From assembly GCF_018860585.1 (NCBI RefSeq), contig NZ_JAHKPR010000076.1, positions 12,384 through 76,383 on the forward strand: DNA of 64,000 bases, written 5' to 3'. The notes under the pieces were generated by a model, which did no database searches, was not told the origin of the DNA, and was given only the letters and a program-made list of their open reading frames with translations. The translations under genes and the position numbers were made by a program. This document shows positions 1 to 9,114 of this stretch, one piece after another. This stretch comes from Colwellia sp. E2M01. Its GTDB lineage: Bacteria; Pseudomonadota; Gammaproteobacteria; Enterobacterales; Alteromonadaceae. Position 1 is the stretch's first letter. Each line of letters opens with the position of its first letter.

Positions 1-38
1 TAATCAACTTGGTATTAGTCTTTAACTAACAAAGTAAC

Positions 39-425
39 CTAAAACTCTAGAGAAAATAATATTTCCGACAAGTCGGGTTGCCATTCAAAGTCTTTTAACT
101 TTATCTTATTACCTATCACAACAACGTTTTCTGCTTGTAAATGTTGCTTTTGTCTTTCGAACTGTTCACCACCGAGAGGAAATGATATTTTACCTTGTGA
201 GTTAATCACTCTAAACCATGGTACGGGTTTTCCACGCCAACCTGATTTAGGTATTTTACCTAAAGACTTTCCTACTAAACGCGCTTTACCAGGCAAGCCA
301 GCTAAGTCAGCAACCTTACCATAACTACTTACTTTGCCTTGCGGGATCTGCTGCACTGTTTGCCAGATCCGCTGATAATTGTTTTCTGTATTTTGTTTAC
401 GCTCTTTTGTCACCTTTAAACCCAT
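39..425 (-). CDS. Alkyltransferase-like (ATL) DNA-repair protein
   Basis: This 128-aa protein has the C-terminal DNA-binding fold of O6-alkylguanine-DNA alkyltransferases. A winged-helix segment lies at about residues 31-55 (KVSSYGKVADLAG). The active-site loop at residues 69-74 reads PWFRVI, where a true methyltransferase has PCHRV. The alkyl-accepting Cys is therefore replaced by Trp. ATL proteins of this kind (E. coli YbaZ) bind O6-alkylguanine without repairing it and direct the lesion to nucleotide excision repair. The position usually held by His is Phe here. The gene is divergent from yaiI. The start ATG is at 425. The family call is firm; the physiological role is inferred from homologues. 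Confidence 0.85.
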   Translation of the reverse strand: MGLKVTKERKQNTENNYQRIWQTVQQIPQGKVSSYGKVADLAGLPGKARLVGKSLGKIPKSGWRGKPVPWFRVINSQGKISFPLGGEQFERQKQHLQAENVVVIGNKIKLKDFEWQPDLSEILFSLEF

Positions 426-550
426 TTATCTTATTAAACTTTAATGATTTATAATAAAGATTGTCATGCTATCAGCACTTAAATTGCGGTATTATAGTTA
501 ATGTTAACAGGTATATACCATATCAGAAATTTAGTAAGTTAAGGAAACAC

Positions 551-1009
551 ATGAAAATTTGGGTTGATGCCGATGCCTGTCCAGTGGTTATTAAAGAAAT
601 ATTATTTAAAGCCGCCGATAGAGCAAAAATAACTACCACCTTAGTTGCTAACCACCATGTACGTATTCCACCATCATCTTTTATTAAATTCATGCAAGTA
701 AGCAGTGGTTTTGATATTGCTGATGATGAAATTGTTAAACGCGTAGCAGAAAATGATTTAGTTATTACCAGCGATATAGCACTTGCCGATGAGGTTATTA
801 CGAAAAAAGGACGAGCATTAAGTCCTCGCGGTGAGTTATATACCAAAGAGAATATAAAGTCTCGGCTTAACATTCGTGATTTTATGGACACTATGCGCTC
901 TAGCGGAGTACAAACAGGTGGCCCTTCAGCATTAAGTCAAACGGATCGACAAAACTTTGCTAATCATCTAGACCGAATTATCACCCAATATAAACAAGCT
1001 AAAGAATAA
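551..1009 (+). CDS. yaiI: YaiI/YqxD family (DUF188) protein
   Basis: The 152-aa protein opens with the family signature [12 protein letters not shown] and carries the conserved acidic residues of the PIN-like DUF188 fold ([10 protein letters not shown] in the middle) and the family ending [20 protein letters not shown]. The reading frame is open upstream to 461, but the family begins at this Met, and AAGGA lies 7 nt before the ATG at 551, so 551 is the better start. The biochemical function of DUF188 proteins is not established; a nuclease-like role is inferred from the PIN fold only. Confidence 0.88.
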   Translation: MKIWVDADACPVVIKEILFKAADRAKITTTLVANHHVRIPPSSFIKFMQVSSGFDIADDEIVKRVAENDLVITSDIALADEVITKKGRALSPRGELYTKENIKSRLNIRDFMDTMRSSGVQTGGPSALSQTDRQNFANHLDRIITQYKQAKE

Positions 1010-1061
1010 TAAAAAATACCATTGATAAAACAAAAAACGACTTTATATTGTTATCACGTAT

Positions 1062-1081
1062 AATGCCTATATATAGGCATT
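1062..1081. promoter_or_regulatory. Perfect 20-bp palindrome overlapping a -10-like element
   Basis: AATGCCTATATATAGGCATT is an exact palindrome between yaiI and the channel gene. It overlaps TATAAT at 1059-1064, a possible -10 element for the channel gene starting at 1108. No convincing -35 hexamer is visible and no T-tract follows. An operator fits better than a terminator, but no binding protein is identified. Confidence 0.35.
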
Positions 1082-1107
1082 GCCAGACTATTAAAAGCTA
1101 ATAAGAC

Positions 1108-1914
1108 ATGTACGAAACCATACAAAGCAAGTTGATTAAACTCAAAGAAAACAAAATATTTGAATTTTTTGTGGTTGCTGTAATTATTATTTCCGCCCTA
1201 GAGATTGGCGCCAAAACGTTTGAGCTACCCGATACAGCAATTTCGCTTACAGGCGTACTTGATATTTTTATTACCGTGTTCTTTTTATTTGAGATCACCG
1301 TTCGTTTTATTGCCGATCCAGATAAAAAAAACTTTTTTAAAAAAGGTTGGAATATTTTTGACTCTCTCGTAGTCGCGATCAGTTTAATACCTATCAATGA
1401 CAGTGAAATGGCATTACTGGCCAGATTAGTGCGAATATTTAGAGTATTGCGTATGGTATCTGTAGTGCCTGAACTTAGAGTATTGATAAATTCTTTAATA
1501 AAAGCTTTGCCTCAATTAGGTTACGTGGTATTACTAATGTTTATTATCTTTTATATTTATGCCGCCTTTGGTAGTTATGTATTTAAAGATATAAACCCTT
1601 TCTTGTGGGGTGATATCGCAATTTCAATGCTAACGTTATTTAGAATTATGACCTTTGAAGATTGGACTGATATTCAATATGAAACAATGGCAGTATACCC
1701 TTGGTCTTGGATTTTTTATCTCACGTTTATTTTCTTTACTGCTTTTGCCTTTTTAAATATGGTGATTGGTATTGTCGTTAACGTAATGGAAGAAGAACAC
1801 GCCGCAATGAAGCAAGGAAAAGAGCCTTCTTTAACTGAACTTCAAAATGAAATTAAAGAGTTAAAAGATTTAATTATGGCAAATCAAATAGTTGAAAAGC
1901 CAAAAGATAAGTAA
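1108..1914 (+). CDS. Bacterial voltage-gated cation channel (NaChBac family), filter suggests Ca2+
   Basis: At 268 aa this matches NaChBac-type single-domain channels, which assemble as tetramers in the inner membrane. S1 lies near 17-35, S2 near 46-68 and S3 near 82-95. S4 has arginines every third residue (R106, R109, R112, R115). The S5, pore helix and S6 run from 135 to 226. The selectivity filter at 182-188 is TFEDWTD. Sodium-selective NavAb has TLESWSM, and the engineered calcium channel CavAb has TLDDWSD. This filter shares the acidic residues at positions 4 and 7 with CavAb, so calcium permeation is plausible. A short C-terminal coiled coil (about 241-257) fits the tetramerisation bundle. 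The 132-aa gene follows after 13 bp. Confidence 0.88.
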   Translation: MYETIQSKLIKLKENKIFEFFVVAVIIISALEIGAKTFELPDTAISLTGVLDIFITVFFLFEITVRFIADPDKKNFFKKGWNIFDSLVVAISLIPINDSEMALLARLVRIFRVLRMVSVVPELRVLINSLIKALPQLGYVVLLMFIIFYIYAAFGSYVFKDINPFLWGDIAISMLTLFRIMTFEDWTDIQYETMAVYPWSWIFYLTFIFFTAFAFLNMVIGIVVNVMEEEHAAMKQGKEPSLTELQNEIKELKDLIMANQIVEKPKDK

Positions 1915-1927
1915 TTATTGAGAACAT

Positions 1928-2326
1928 ATGCAAACACACGGCTCATTTATTATATTTAACCAAGACAATACCTTAGTTGTAAAACCAATAGGTGCTTGGA
2001 ACTATGAAACTGCTGTAATGTGCGGCCTAGAATATAAACAGCTAGTAGGTGAGTTTAAAGGAAAACCTTGGGCCTGTTTGCTAGACCTTACTGAATGGGA
2101 GTTTTTTACTCCTGATGCTGCAGCTTATATTGATGAACTTAATGCTTGGGGTAATATAAACAACCAAAAATATGAAGTAGTCATCTCTAAATCTGCACTG
2201 CAAATAGCCTTATTAGAAAAAAGCCATAAAGTATTAACAAATGTTGAAACAAAGTTTTGTGATAACATTGAAGATGCTTACCAATGGCTAGAAGAGCTAG
2301 GTGTTATTAACGTAAGCATTACCTAA
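1928..2326 (+). CDS. Uncharacterised 132-aa protein, possibly STAS-like
   Basis: The gene starts 13 bp after the channel gene and is probably cotranscribed with it. The product has no signal peptide or membrane segment. It has an N-terminal beta-hairpin pattern (GSFIIFNQDNTLVVKPIGAWN) and later alternating strands and helices, with ACLLDLTEWEFFTPDA in the middle. The order resembles the small STAS/SpoIIAA-like fold seen in many short gammaproteobacterial proteins, but I do not recognise a specific family. The location suggests a partner or regulator of the channel; this is inference from adjacency only. Confidence 0.6.
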   Translation: MQTHGSFIIFNQDNTLVVKPIGAWNYETAVMCGLEYKQLVGEFKGKPWACLLDLTEWEFFTPDAAAYIDELNAWGNINNQKYEVVISKSALQIALLEKSHKVLTNVETKFCDNIEDAYQWLEELGVINVSIT

Positions 2327-2350
2327 AATAATACCATAAGTTTTATTTCA

Positions 2351-5300
2351 TTATTTTATATCGAATGAGTAATAAATACTGGCTGAGCTCTCTAAGCTAG
2401 CAACTGTTTCAAGCCAAAGTCTACTGAGTATGTAAAATCTTACCGTTAGCTCATTAATAGGCTCAACAACGCCTACACCATATTTTATATAAATTTTATC
2501 ACCTAAATAACCGGCAATTGAAGCTTGCTGATCATCACCTTCAATCTCAATTCTATTTACCAAGGGTAATTTTTCTAGTTCGGTTAATATACCAGAATAA
2601 TTAGTAACCGCTGTACCCAAAGCCATACCTAAAGCAGCTCCACCACCACTCGATTCTACATCTAAGCCTCTGCCACGAACTAAATAAGAGAGTATTTCAG
2701 ACTGTTGCATACTCGGTTTAGAAAACAGTTTTACAGTTAAGTTATTCGCTAAACCAGAAACATCAACTCCAACACTAACATCTTCTTGTTCAATACTGCG
2801 TGTCGCTTGCATTGATACATAAGGGTTATTAACAGGGCCATTAAAAGAAATATTCCCTTTAGTCATAGATAAATCTTGTCCATAAGCACGATAACGCCCT
2901 TCTGGGATCACTAAACCACCGAACAGTTGTATTGGTTGATGTGCATGTTGACTCACTTGTAATTCGCCGCCTAATCGGCCAATAAAACCTTGTCCTTCAA
3001 CCTTAAAAACGTCTTTAATAATAACTCTAATATTGGTTGATATATCAAACCTAGTATCTGTTTGTGCAATTTCTCCTTCATCATTCACTATAATGACATC
3101 TTTACTTAAACTCACACTGCCTTGCGGTAACTTATCAACAGAGAGCTTACCTTCAAGCACTTCAACATTACCGCTAAAATTAAGCGCTTTTTCGGTAAGT
3201 TTGGCGTTTAAATGTGGAGAAAACGTTACCGTAAGATCAGGTGGAACTGACAACATGATTGATTCGCCATCAAGATTTACGTCTGCTTGAAATATATCCT
3301 GCCAATTAGCCCTTCCGGTAATTGTTGCTGGTTTCTTATTAACATTAAGACCGCCTGTAATTACCGCCTTTTGCCCTGAAAAATCAAGCGCTAGATTAAT
3401 ATCTTCAATGTTATTTATATCTCCTGAAATATTGGTCTTCCCTTGAGTTACCGCGATATTTCCGTCGATGATTGGTGATGATAAATCACCTTTTACTGAC
3501 ACCTTACTGTTTAATACTCCTTCAACAACGGCAAGATCAGGAACAAAAGCCTGTAAAGCTGATAAATTAAAGTCTTGTATTGTTATTTGACTTGCAACAA
3601 CGCCTTTAGCTAGGTCGTAATCCGTTTTAGGCAGTTTTATTACCGTACTTGCTTTAATTGCCTCAACGCCGTCAAGGCGAGTTAATCCAATCTGAGCAGT
3701 TAACTTTTGATGACTTAATTTTTCTTGGTTTAACTTGTTCTGGTTTGACTGGTTCTGGTTCTGGTTTAAGTTGTTCTGATTTAACTCTTTATTATTTAAA
3801 TTGAACGTCAAATAACCTTCCTGCCATGTTAATAATGAATATAGTGTGCCAAGACTATTAGCTTTAAAATCGCCTGCGCTTATCGCCAAGTTAGCGGCAA
3901 CTATGGGTAAAGAACCTTGTTGCCAAGTCATATTAATTTGTCCATCAACTGCGCTATTAATTGCTGTATCTTTGGGCATAAATAGATTAAGTAAAGGTGC
4001 ATCTATTTGAGTTGTTAACGATAAATCTCCCTGCTTTTCACTTAACGTAGCTTTATCATCTAAACATAATTTTGAGGTATTTATTTGCCAACAATGTTTA
4101 TTAACCAGTAACGATTTATCGACCTCGTTATAAACAAGCGCTAAAGGCTTGTTCGATGTAAAGTCAAATTCCTCAAAAACAAAGGCGGTATTGGCCGTGT
4201 TAATACTCCATTGCGATTTGTCTGCTAGATATTGACTATTCACCAATAAATCAATGGATGAATCTCCTAACCAAGCTATATTTAATGCTTGTTTGGTTAA
4301 GTCGCCATGACTCGATAAATTAACAGTATTTACATTATGCTCGGTTAGCGATACTGCTGCGCTAGTTACGTTCACTTGGTGTTGGTGATTATCCAGTGGA
4401 CTATATTGCACATCAAAACTAATATTATCACTTGATAACGTCGCCATCATCAAATCAGTAAACTGCCCCTGTAAACTAAAAACAGGTTGTTGAATAGGGC
4501 CTGTGATGGCTATTTTACTACTCAGCTGGCTACTGATATTTTCTACCCATAAATTAGTATTTTCAACACTTACGTTACCGTTAATATGCCATTGTGTATC
4601 ACTATAACCGTTAAGTGTTAATGCGGTATTTCCATACTCAATCAGTACATCACTTGGTGCTACTTCCCCCTGTTGATTCATATCAATATTGGCTTTAGCG
4701 GTTAGTTTACGTTGATTAATTTCACCTTTTACAACGGAGTTTTTAACTTGTAATGCCCACTCATCATCTTGCCAAAAACCTTTACTATTAATGCTGCCTT
4801 GTACTCGCCCAGAAATATCTTGGTTAATTTCAGGTATAGTGATCCCTGAAGATTTTACACGAATATCCCATGCTATTTTTTCAGCTAATTTAAGCTCACC
4901 AGTCATACTTAAATCATTTTCATCATGCAAATCTTGCAGCGTAAAGGTATCTATTTTAATTGTATTATTTTGATGTTCTGCGGCTAAATTAAGTGCCACA
5001 TTTTGATAACCTAAAGCACTAAATTCACTTTTAAAATTAAGCACCTGCTGATTCAAATCACCTTCACTTCGCAATGAAAAAGTACTTGGTGAAATAGATA
5101 GAGGTATTTGCTGATAAATATCATTTGGTAAAATAAACTGGCTAACACTAAGGTTAATCGCAAAAGGGAGGTTAGCGTCTGTTAAATTAATGCTATTTTG
5201 CGATGTAAAGCTGATTGCACCATCACTACTCGCATTAATGGCTAGTTGCGATAAATCACCCTGTAAAAACAGCTTTTGCTCGGTTTCATTAAAGTACGGA

Positions 5301-6223
5301 AAAGCGTCACTACTTTTAAATGAATTCTTGATAGCTAAATCAACTTGATAAGGTGCCAGGGAATTAAGCTTGCCGCTTAAAGAAATCGCATCCGTTATGG
5401 CCTCATCATTTACCGTAACTAACGTTGATGAAAGTTGGTTAATTGTCAGTTTTGTTTGCACCCAAGAGATTCTTGCTACGGTATTGATTAATGACAATTG
5501 CGTTTTATCCGCAGCATTTTTCACCTGTGTATCAACGGTTAAGCGCTTAATTGTAAAAGGTTGTATTGACAAGGTAAAAGGTATCGTTATTTTCGGTAAT
5601 GCCGCTAAAGGCCAAATTGTATCGTTAGTATTATTCGCTGTTACTGCGCTGGTATTGCTAACACTTGACTCTTTTTGTTCAGAAATAATAAAACCAGCTG
5701 TTGCCAACTTTGCTTGAGCTATTTTTATAGCCGTATCATTCATTGATAACGCTGTTGAGAAGTCTGTTAAGTTTATCGCTATTGTGGGCGTATCAATATG
5801 CACCTGAGCTAATGCCAAATGCTTAATTTGTAGCGAAAATGGTAAGCTTGGTAAAGGCGGAATAACAATATCGTTAACTACCGTTGCTGTTGTCTTTGCT
5901 TCACTATCAAGTACTTTGACACTTAAAGCGCTAACACTTAATTCATCAACACATAATTGCTTTTTCCATAGACAACGTAAATGCAGCTGTAAATGTAAAT
6001 CGTTAAGTTGTGTACGTACTTGTTCGTTTTCAATGCTAACTTGCGTTAACGTCAGTGCCCGTAAAAGCGCCCCACTTTTATATTCAATATGTATTGGTGT
6101 AACTTTATTAACAACAAAAACAGTTAATTGAGCGCCCCACGGCGTTGATAACAAAATAGCCAAAAAACAAAGTAGACCGGTAATAAAGGTCATTAATGTA
6201 ATTTTTATACTTTGATAACTCAT
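2351..6223 (-). CDS. tamB: Translocation and assembly module inner-membrane protein TamB
   Basis: The 1290-aa product has one N-terminal membrane anchor (about residues 7-27), then a very long beta-rich periplasmic region, and the conserved TamB C-terminal (DUF490) domain with GGLVIPEGRYRAYGQDL and the ending YGVGVVEP...FYILSRLWLE. TamB spans the periplasm as a lipid-transporting beta-taco and works with TamA in outer-membrane biogenesis. Its ATG overlaps the tamA stop by 4 bp, so the two are translationally coupled. Around residues 805-840 there is an Asn/Gln-rich low-complexity stretch (NQNNLNQNQNQ) built from short DNA repeats, which is not a normal part of the family. The length is close to that of E. 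coli TamB (1259 aa). Confidence 0.95.
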   Translation of the reverse strand: MSYQSIKITLMTFITGLLCFLAILLSTPWGAQLTVFVVNKVTPIHIEYKSGALLRALTLTQVSIENEQVRTQLNDLHLQLHLRCLWKKQLCVDELSVSALSVKVLDSEAKTTATVVNDIVIPPLPSLPFSLQIKHLALAQVHIDTPTIAINLTDFSTALSMNDTAIKIAQAKLATAGFIISEQKESSVSNTSAVTANNTNDTIWPLAALPKITIPFTLSIQPFTIKRLTVDTQVKNAADKTQLSLINTVARISWVQTKLTINQLSSTLVTVNDEAITDAISLSGKLNSLAPYQVDLAIKNSFKSSDAFPYFNETEQKLFLQGDLSQLAINASSDGAISFTSQNSINLTDANLPFAINLSVSQFILPNDIYQQIPLSISPSTFSLRSEGDLNQQVLNFKSEFSALGYQNVALNLAAEHQNNTIKIDTFTLQDLHDENDLSMTGELKLAEKIAWDIRVKSSGITIPEINQDISGRVQGSINSKGFWQDDEWALQVKNSVVKGEINQRKLTAKANIDMNQQGEVAPSDVLIEYGNTALTLNGYSDTQWHINGNVSVENTNLWVENISSQLSSKIAITGPIQQPVFSLQGQFTDLMMATLSSDNISFDVQYSPLDNHQHQVNVTSAAVSLTEHNVNTVNLSSHGDLTKQALNIAWLGDSSIDLLVNSQYLADKSQWSINTANTAFVFEEFDFTSNKPLALVYNEVDKSLLVNKHCWQINTSKLCLDDKATLSEKQGDLSLTTQIDAPLLNLFMPKDTAINSAVDGQINMTWQQGSLPIVAANLAISAGDFKANSLGTLYSLLTWQEGYLTFNLNNKELNQNNLNQNQNQSNQNKLNQEKLSHQKLTAQIGLTRLDGVEAIKASTVIKLPKTDYDLAKGVVASQITIQDFNLSALQAFVPDLAVVEGVLNSKVSVKGDLSSPIIDGNIAVTQGKTNISGDINNIEDINLALDFSGQKAVITGGLNVNKKPATITGRANWQDIFQADVNLDGESIMLSVPPDLTVTFSPHLNAKLTEKALNFSGNVEVLEGKLSVDKLPQGSVSLSKDVIIVNDEGEIAQTDTRFDISTNIRVIIKDVFKVEGQGFIGRLGGELQVSQHAHQPIQLFGGLVIPEGRYRAYGQDLSMTKGNISFNGPVNNPYVSMQATRSIEQEDVSVGVDVSGLANNLTVKLFSKPSMQQSEILSYLVRGRGLDVESSGGGAALGMALGTAVTNYSGILTELEKLPLVNRIEIEGDDQQASIAGYLGDKIYIKYGVGVVEPINELTVRFYILSRLWLETVASLESSASIYYSFDIK

Positions 6224-7983
6224 AACTCTGTACCAATAGTAAAGTGAATTCGCAACGAAGGATCTTCTTCACTGATGGGGTAACCTAATTCCAAACGAAT
6301 AGCGCCAACGGGTGAAATATAATGAATACCTGTGCCAACTGAATAAACCAAGTTAAGTTCATTAATATTGTTAACGCTGCCCGCATCGGTAAACCACGCG
6401 CCACGCCAATTTTCGGTAAAGTAATATTGATACTCTAAGCTACCCACAATTAAGTTTGTACCACCAGTTACGATTGTTTCGCTTGACTCCCCTGGCTCAC
6501 TCAGCGTTACTTCAGGGCCTATTGACTGATAGGCAAAACCGCGAATACTTTGATCACCGCCGGCATAAAAACGTAGTGATGGCGAAAGCCCTTCGCCAAC
6601 TTCATCTTTTGCTACAATGTAGCCAAGCTCTGCTCTGCTCACAAAGCGATGCTTATCTGCAAATGATCTAATATATTTCCACTGCGCGTTTAAGCGTAAA
6701 AAAGAGGTCTGAGAGTCGAGAGCTTCAAAACTCCCCTCTGCGTTATAATATTCTTGAAATCCATCGGTCGGGTTTAATGCAGATCCTTGCCACGATTTAT
6801 CAGTCCAAGTCATGCCTGGGATCACATAGCGCACATCACTAGTTATTCCATCAACAGTCCATTTCTCAGTAAGGTGCCTTATATAAGGTTGACGTAACAT
6901 TTGATCTTTTAGGTACACTCGACCAACTTGAAATATCATAAACTTACTGGTTAAATCGGCAAAATCATCTTCTTCCACTAACGCTTTCAGTTGTAATACG
7001 TCGTTATTTGCATGTGATAATGGGATGCTGTAAATAAAGTAACCTGTTGGATTTATGGTAGAATAAGATAGTTTCGTTTCTTGTCGGTGACCCAAACGGT
7101 TAACTAATGGCGTTTTCCAACCGATAGAAATGTTTTCTTTGGTGTCGGTAGCATAACCTAAACCTAAATCGATTTGATGACTTTTCGCTTTAGTTAATGA
7201 CACATCAATTGGGATAGCAGCATTTTTTGACTTATCAAGATCAGGACGAACAATAACGCTATTAAAATATTCAGTAAGGTCAAGTTCATGTTGTAAATTT
7301 TGAAGTAAGTGCTGTTGATAAAAATCATCGGCTCTAAAAGGTGTTAATGCTGTTAATACATCGGCGTTAATGTCTTCAAAATTAAAAGCAACATCACCAA
7401 AGCGGTAACGAGGACCACTGTTAAACTCGATAATAATATCTGCTGTTTGTAAGTTTTTAGGTATAGCGATAACAGATTGAGTAAATTTATTATCAAAATA
7501 GCCTCGCTCTAATGCCAATGACACCAGATCTGATTTTATTTTCTCGTATTCACCATGATTTAATTTATCTCCTTCTTTGATGGCAATAGTTCGCACTAAG
7601 TCAGTAAATGCACTGTCATTATTTGCTTCGCCCTTAATAACAACATCTAACTTTTTAATTGATGTCGGCTCATTTAACACAACATCAATAACCAGCTCCC
7701 CGTGAGTGTTATTTTGCTCACCAACAGCTTGCTCGCTAACCGATGTACTTACTTTGGCGCGATAATAACCTAAAGCTTTAAGCGCATCTTTGGTGTTTTT
7801 AGTCGCAGAAAAAACAAAAGCTGTTCGCTCATTTTCATTACTAGGTAATGTACCTAAATAAGCGTGAATATTTTGTTTTACTGCGCGAGGTAGCGCATCA
7901 GATAGGGTAACAGAAAAGGTGTCCGATGATGCAAAAGGAGAAATGAATAAAAATAAAAACAACCAAAAAACACATCTTTGCAT
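6220..7983 (-). CDS. tamA: Outer-membrane translocation and assembly module protein TamA
   Basis: The 587-aa Omp85-family protein has a signal peptide (residues 1-20, cut after PFASS), three POTRA domains (about 25-270) and a 16-strand beta-barrel. The barrel carries the Omp85 lid-lock signature in LRFYAGGDQSIRGFAYQS and ends in a C-terminal strand finishing with a hydrophobic residue (IHFTIGTEL). TamA partners TamB in inserting and assembling outer-membrane proteins. The size is that of E. coli TamA (577 aa). It is the first gene of the tamA-tamB operon; upstream lies a 170-196-bp spacer shared divergently with the universal stress gene. The Shine-Dalgarno before the ATG is weak. Confidence 0.95.
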   Translation of the reverse strand: MQRCVFWLFLFLFISPFASSDTFSVTLSDALPRAVKQNIHAYLGTLPSNENERTAFVFSATKNTKDALKALGYYRAKVSTSVSEQAVGEQNNTHGELVIDVVLNEPTSIKKLDVVIKGEANNDSAFTDLVRTIAIKEGDKLNHGEYEKIKSDLVSLALERGYFDNKFTQSVIAIPKNLQTADIIIEFNSGPRYRFGDVAFNFEDINADVLTALTPFRADDFYQQHLLQNLQHELDLTEYFNSVIVRPDLDKSKNAAIPIDVSLTKAKSHQIDLGLGYATDTKENISIGWKTPLVNRLGHRQETKLSYSTINPTGYFIYSIPLSHANNDVLQLKALVEEDDFADLTSKFMIFQVGRVYLKDQMLRQPYIRHLTEKWTVDGITSDVRYVIPGMTWTDKSWQGSALNPTDGFQEYYNAEGSFEALDSQTSFLRLNAQWKYIRSFADKHRFVSRAELGYIVAKDEVGEGLSPSLRFYAGGDQSIRGFAYQSIGPEVTLSEPGESSETIVTGGTNLIVGSLEYQYYFTENWRGAWFTDAGSVNNINELNLVYSVGTGIHYISPVGAIRLELGYPISEEDPSLRIHFTIGTEL

Positions 7984-8179
7984 TGAGGGTAATTACCAAT
8001 AAACCTTAAAGTTATTAATTACCCATAGCATAACAGTAAATGCACTTTGGCCGATACTACTGTTTAATGATAAAAAGCTATCTATATTTGAATAGTTACT
8101 ATAAATTCATAACTGTTGATTCAAGGTAATGTTTTTGAGTTTTTAGCAAATAATGGCTATTAAAGCTAAAGGAAATAAA

Positions 8180-9034
8180 ATGATAAGCGAGCAGTTAATC
8201 TGGTTTATAGATGGACGTTATTTCTATAAAAATATCACCTTAGATAAAATAGTCCAGCTAGCTAATTCTCATAACAAACACCTTAAAATAATCATTGATG
8301 TAAAAGTACGGGCAACTGACCGCTGGTATTGGCATTCAATGGTTGATAAGTCATTAACTTCTCTTGAAGGTTTAAACAGCATTGAGAAGAAAAAGCAAAA
8401 CTTACTTAGTGCGTTGCAGATGAGTGCAATTAAAGCAGATATTATAACGACGGAATCTTCTGATCATGTAAATATCATCAACGCTGAAATAGAAAAATCA
8501 ACCAATAACCTAGTAATTATTGAAGATGCACCACTGAAGCTTCGCCATGCTATTTTTCAAAGGCTGACAGAAATAGACGCGCCGGTATTATTACTAAGTA
8601 AAAAAGTGTGGACTAAACCAATCAAAATTATTGGTGCGGTAGACCCATTACATGAACATGATAAACACGCAAAAATAGATGAACATATTGTTGAACACCT
8701 AAAATATTGGGCTCAAACCCTGACGGTAAAATGGCAAGTAGTACACGCCTGCTACATTTCATCGGTATTATATGAATACCAACACAAGGTGCAAAAAATG
8801 CATCAAAGTGCTTTAACGGATTTTGCAAAAAAACTTGCTATCAAAGCAGAACAATATATTTTACTTGATGGTTTACCCGAAGACGTTATAAGCACTTTTA
8901 TTAATAAGCAGCATATCGACGTATTATGCATAGGCTTAGTCAATAGAAATAAGTTAAATACCTTTTGGGTAGGTAGTACAACGACTCACTTTTTGTCTGA
9001 GCCACCTTGTGATTTATTACTTATTAAGCGTTAG
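8180..9034 (+). CDS. Tandem universal stress protein (UspE-like)
   Basis: The 284-aa cytoplasmic protein contains two Usp domains (about 1-145 and 155-284). The second ends in the typical HIDVLCIGLV...LSEPPCDLLLIKR, which resembles the nucleotide-loop and last-strand region. The frame is open from 8153, but AAAGGA precedes the ATG at 8180 by 7 nt, which decides the start. UspE-type proteins are linked to stress survival, motility and aggregation in enteric bacteria; the exact role here is not shown by the sequence. A good intrinsic terminator follows at 9048-9074. The gene marks the right chromosomal edge of the cassette island that starts just downstream. Confidence 0.85.
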   Translation: MISEQLIWFIDGRYFYKNITLDKIVQLANSHNKHLKIIIDVKVRATDRWYWHSMVDKSLTSLEGLNSIEKKKQNLLSALQMSAIKADIITTESSDHVNIINAEIEKSTNNLVIIEDAPLKLRHAIFQRLTEIDAPVLLLSKKVWTKPIKIIGAVDPLHEHDKHAKIDEHIVEHLKYWAQTLTVKWQVVHACYISSVLYEYQHKVQKMHQSALTDFAKKLAIKAEQYILLDGLPEDVISTFINKQHIDVLCIGLVNRNKLNTFWVGSTTTHFLSEPPCDLLLIKR

Positions 9035-9047
9035 AGCGTGTTCTCAT

Positions 9048-9074
9048 AAAACGGACATTTTTAGTGTTCGTTTT
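9048..9074 (+). terminator. Intrinsic terminator of the universal stress gene
   Basis: AAAACGGACA pairs with TGTTCGTTTT across a 7-nt loop. The 10-bp RNA stem has one G-U pair and ends in the T-run, 14 bp after the stop codon. Confidence 0.7.
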
Positions 9075-9087
9075 ATCGAAGGAATGA

Positions 9088-9114
9088 TCATTTTCGTTTA
9101 ATTGCTTTGTTATA
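9088..9114 (-). other. Half attC site (R'' and L'' only) after the second cassette gene
   Basis: Read on the minus strand, TATAACA and the following AAGCAATTAAACG have the form of the R''/L'' half of an integron attC site. The TAA stop of the 92-aa gene lies inside the R'' box, exactly as in the neighbouring complete site. The matching L'/R' half is not found before the terminator of the universal stress gene, so the site is truncated. This is presumably where the inserted DNA ends. Confidence 0.55.

Noticed and set aside
461-550. Upstream extension of yaiI from the ATG at 461
   Set aside because: The family starts at the Met at 551 and a ribosome-binding site precedes that codon; the extra 30 residues are AT-rich and not family-like.
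523-891. Minus-strand frame over yaiI
   Set aside because: Shadow of yaiI; the low-complexity Ser/Ile-rich translation has no independent support.
9029-9038. CGTTAGAGC at the end of the universal stress gene as an R' box on the plus strand
   Set aside because: It overlaps the last codons of the gene, departs from the GTTRRRY form at the last base, and has no matching partner half.
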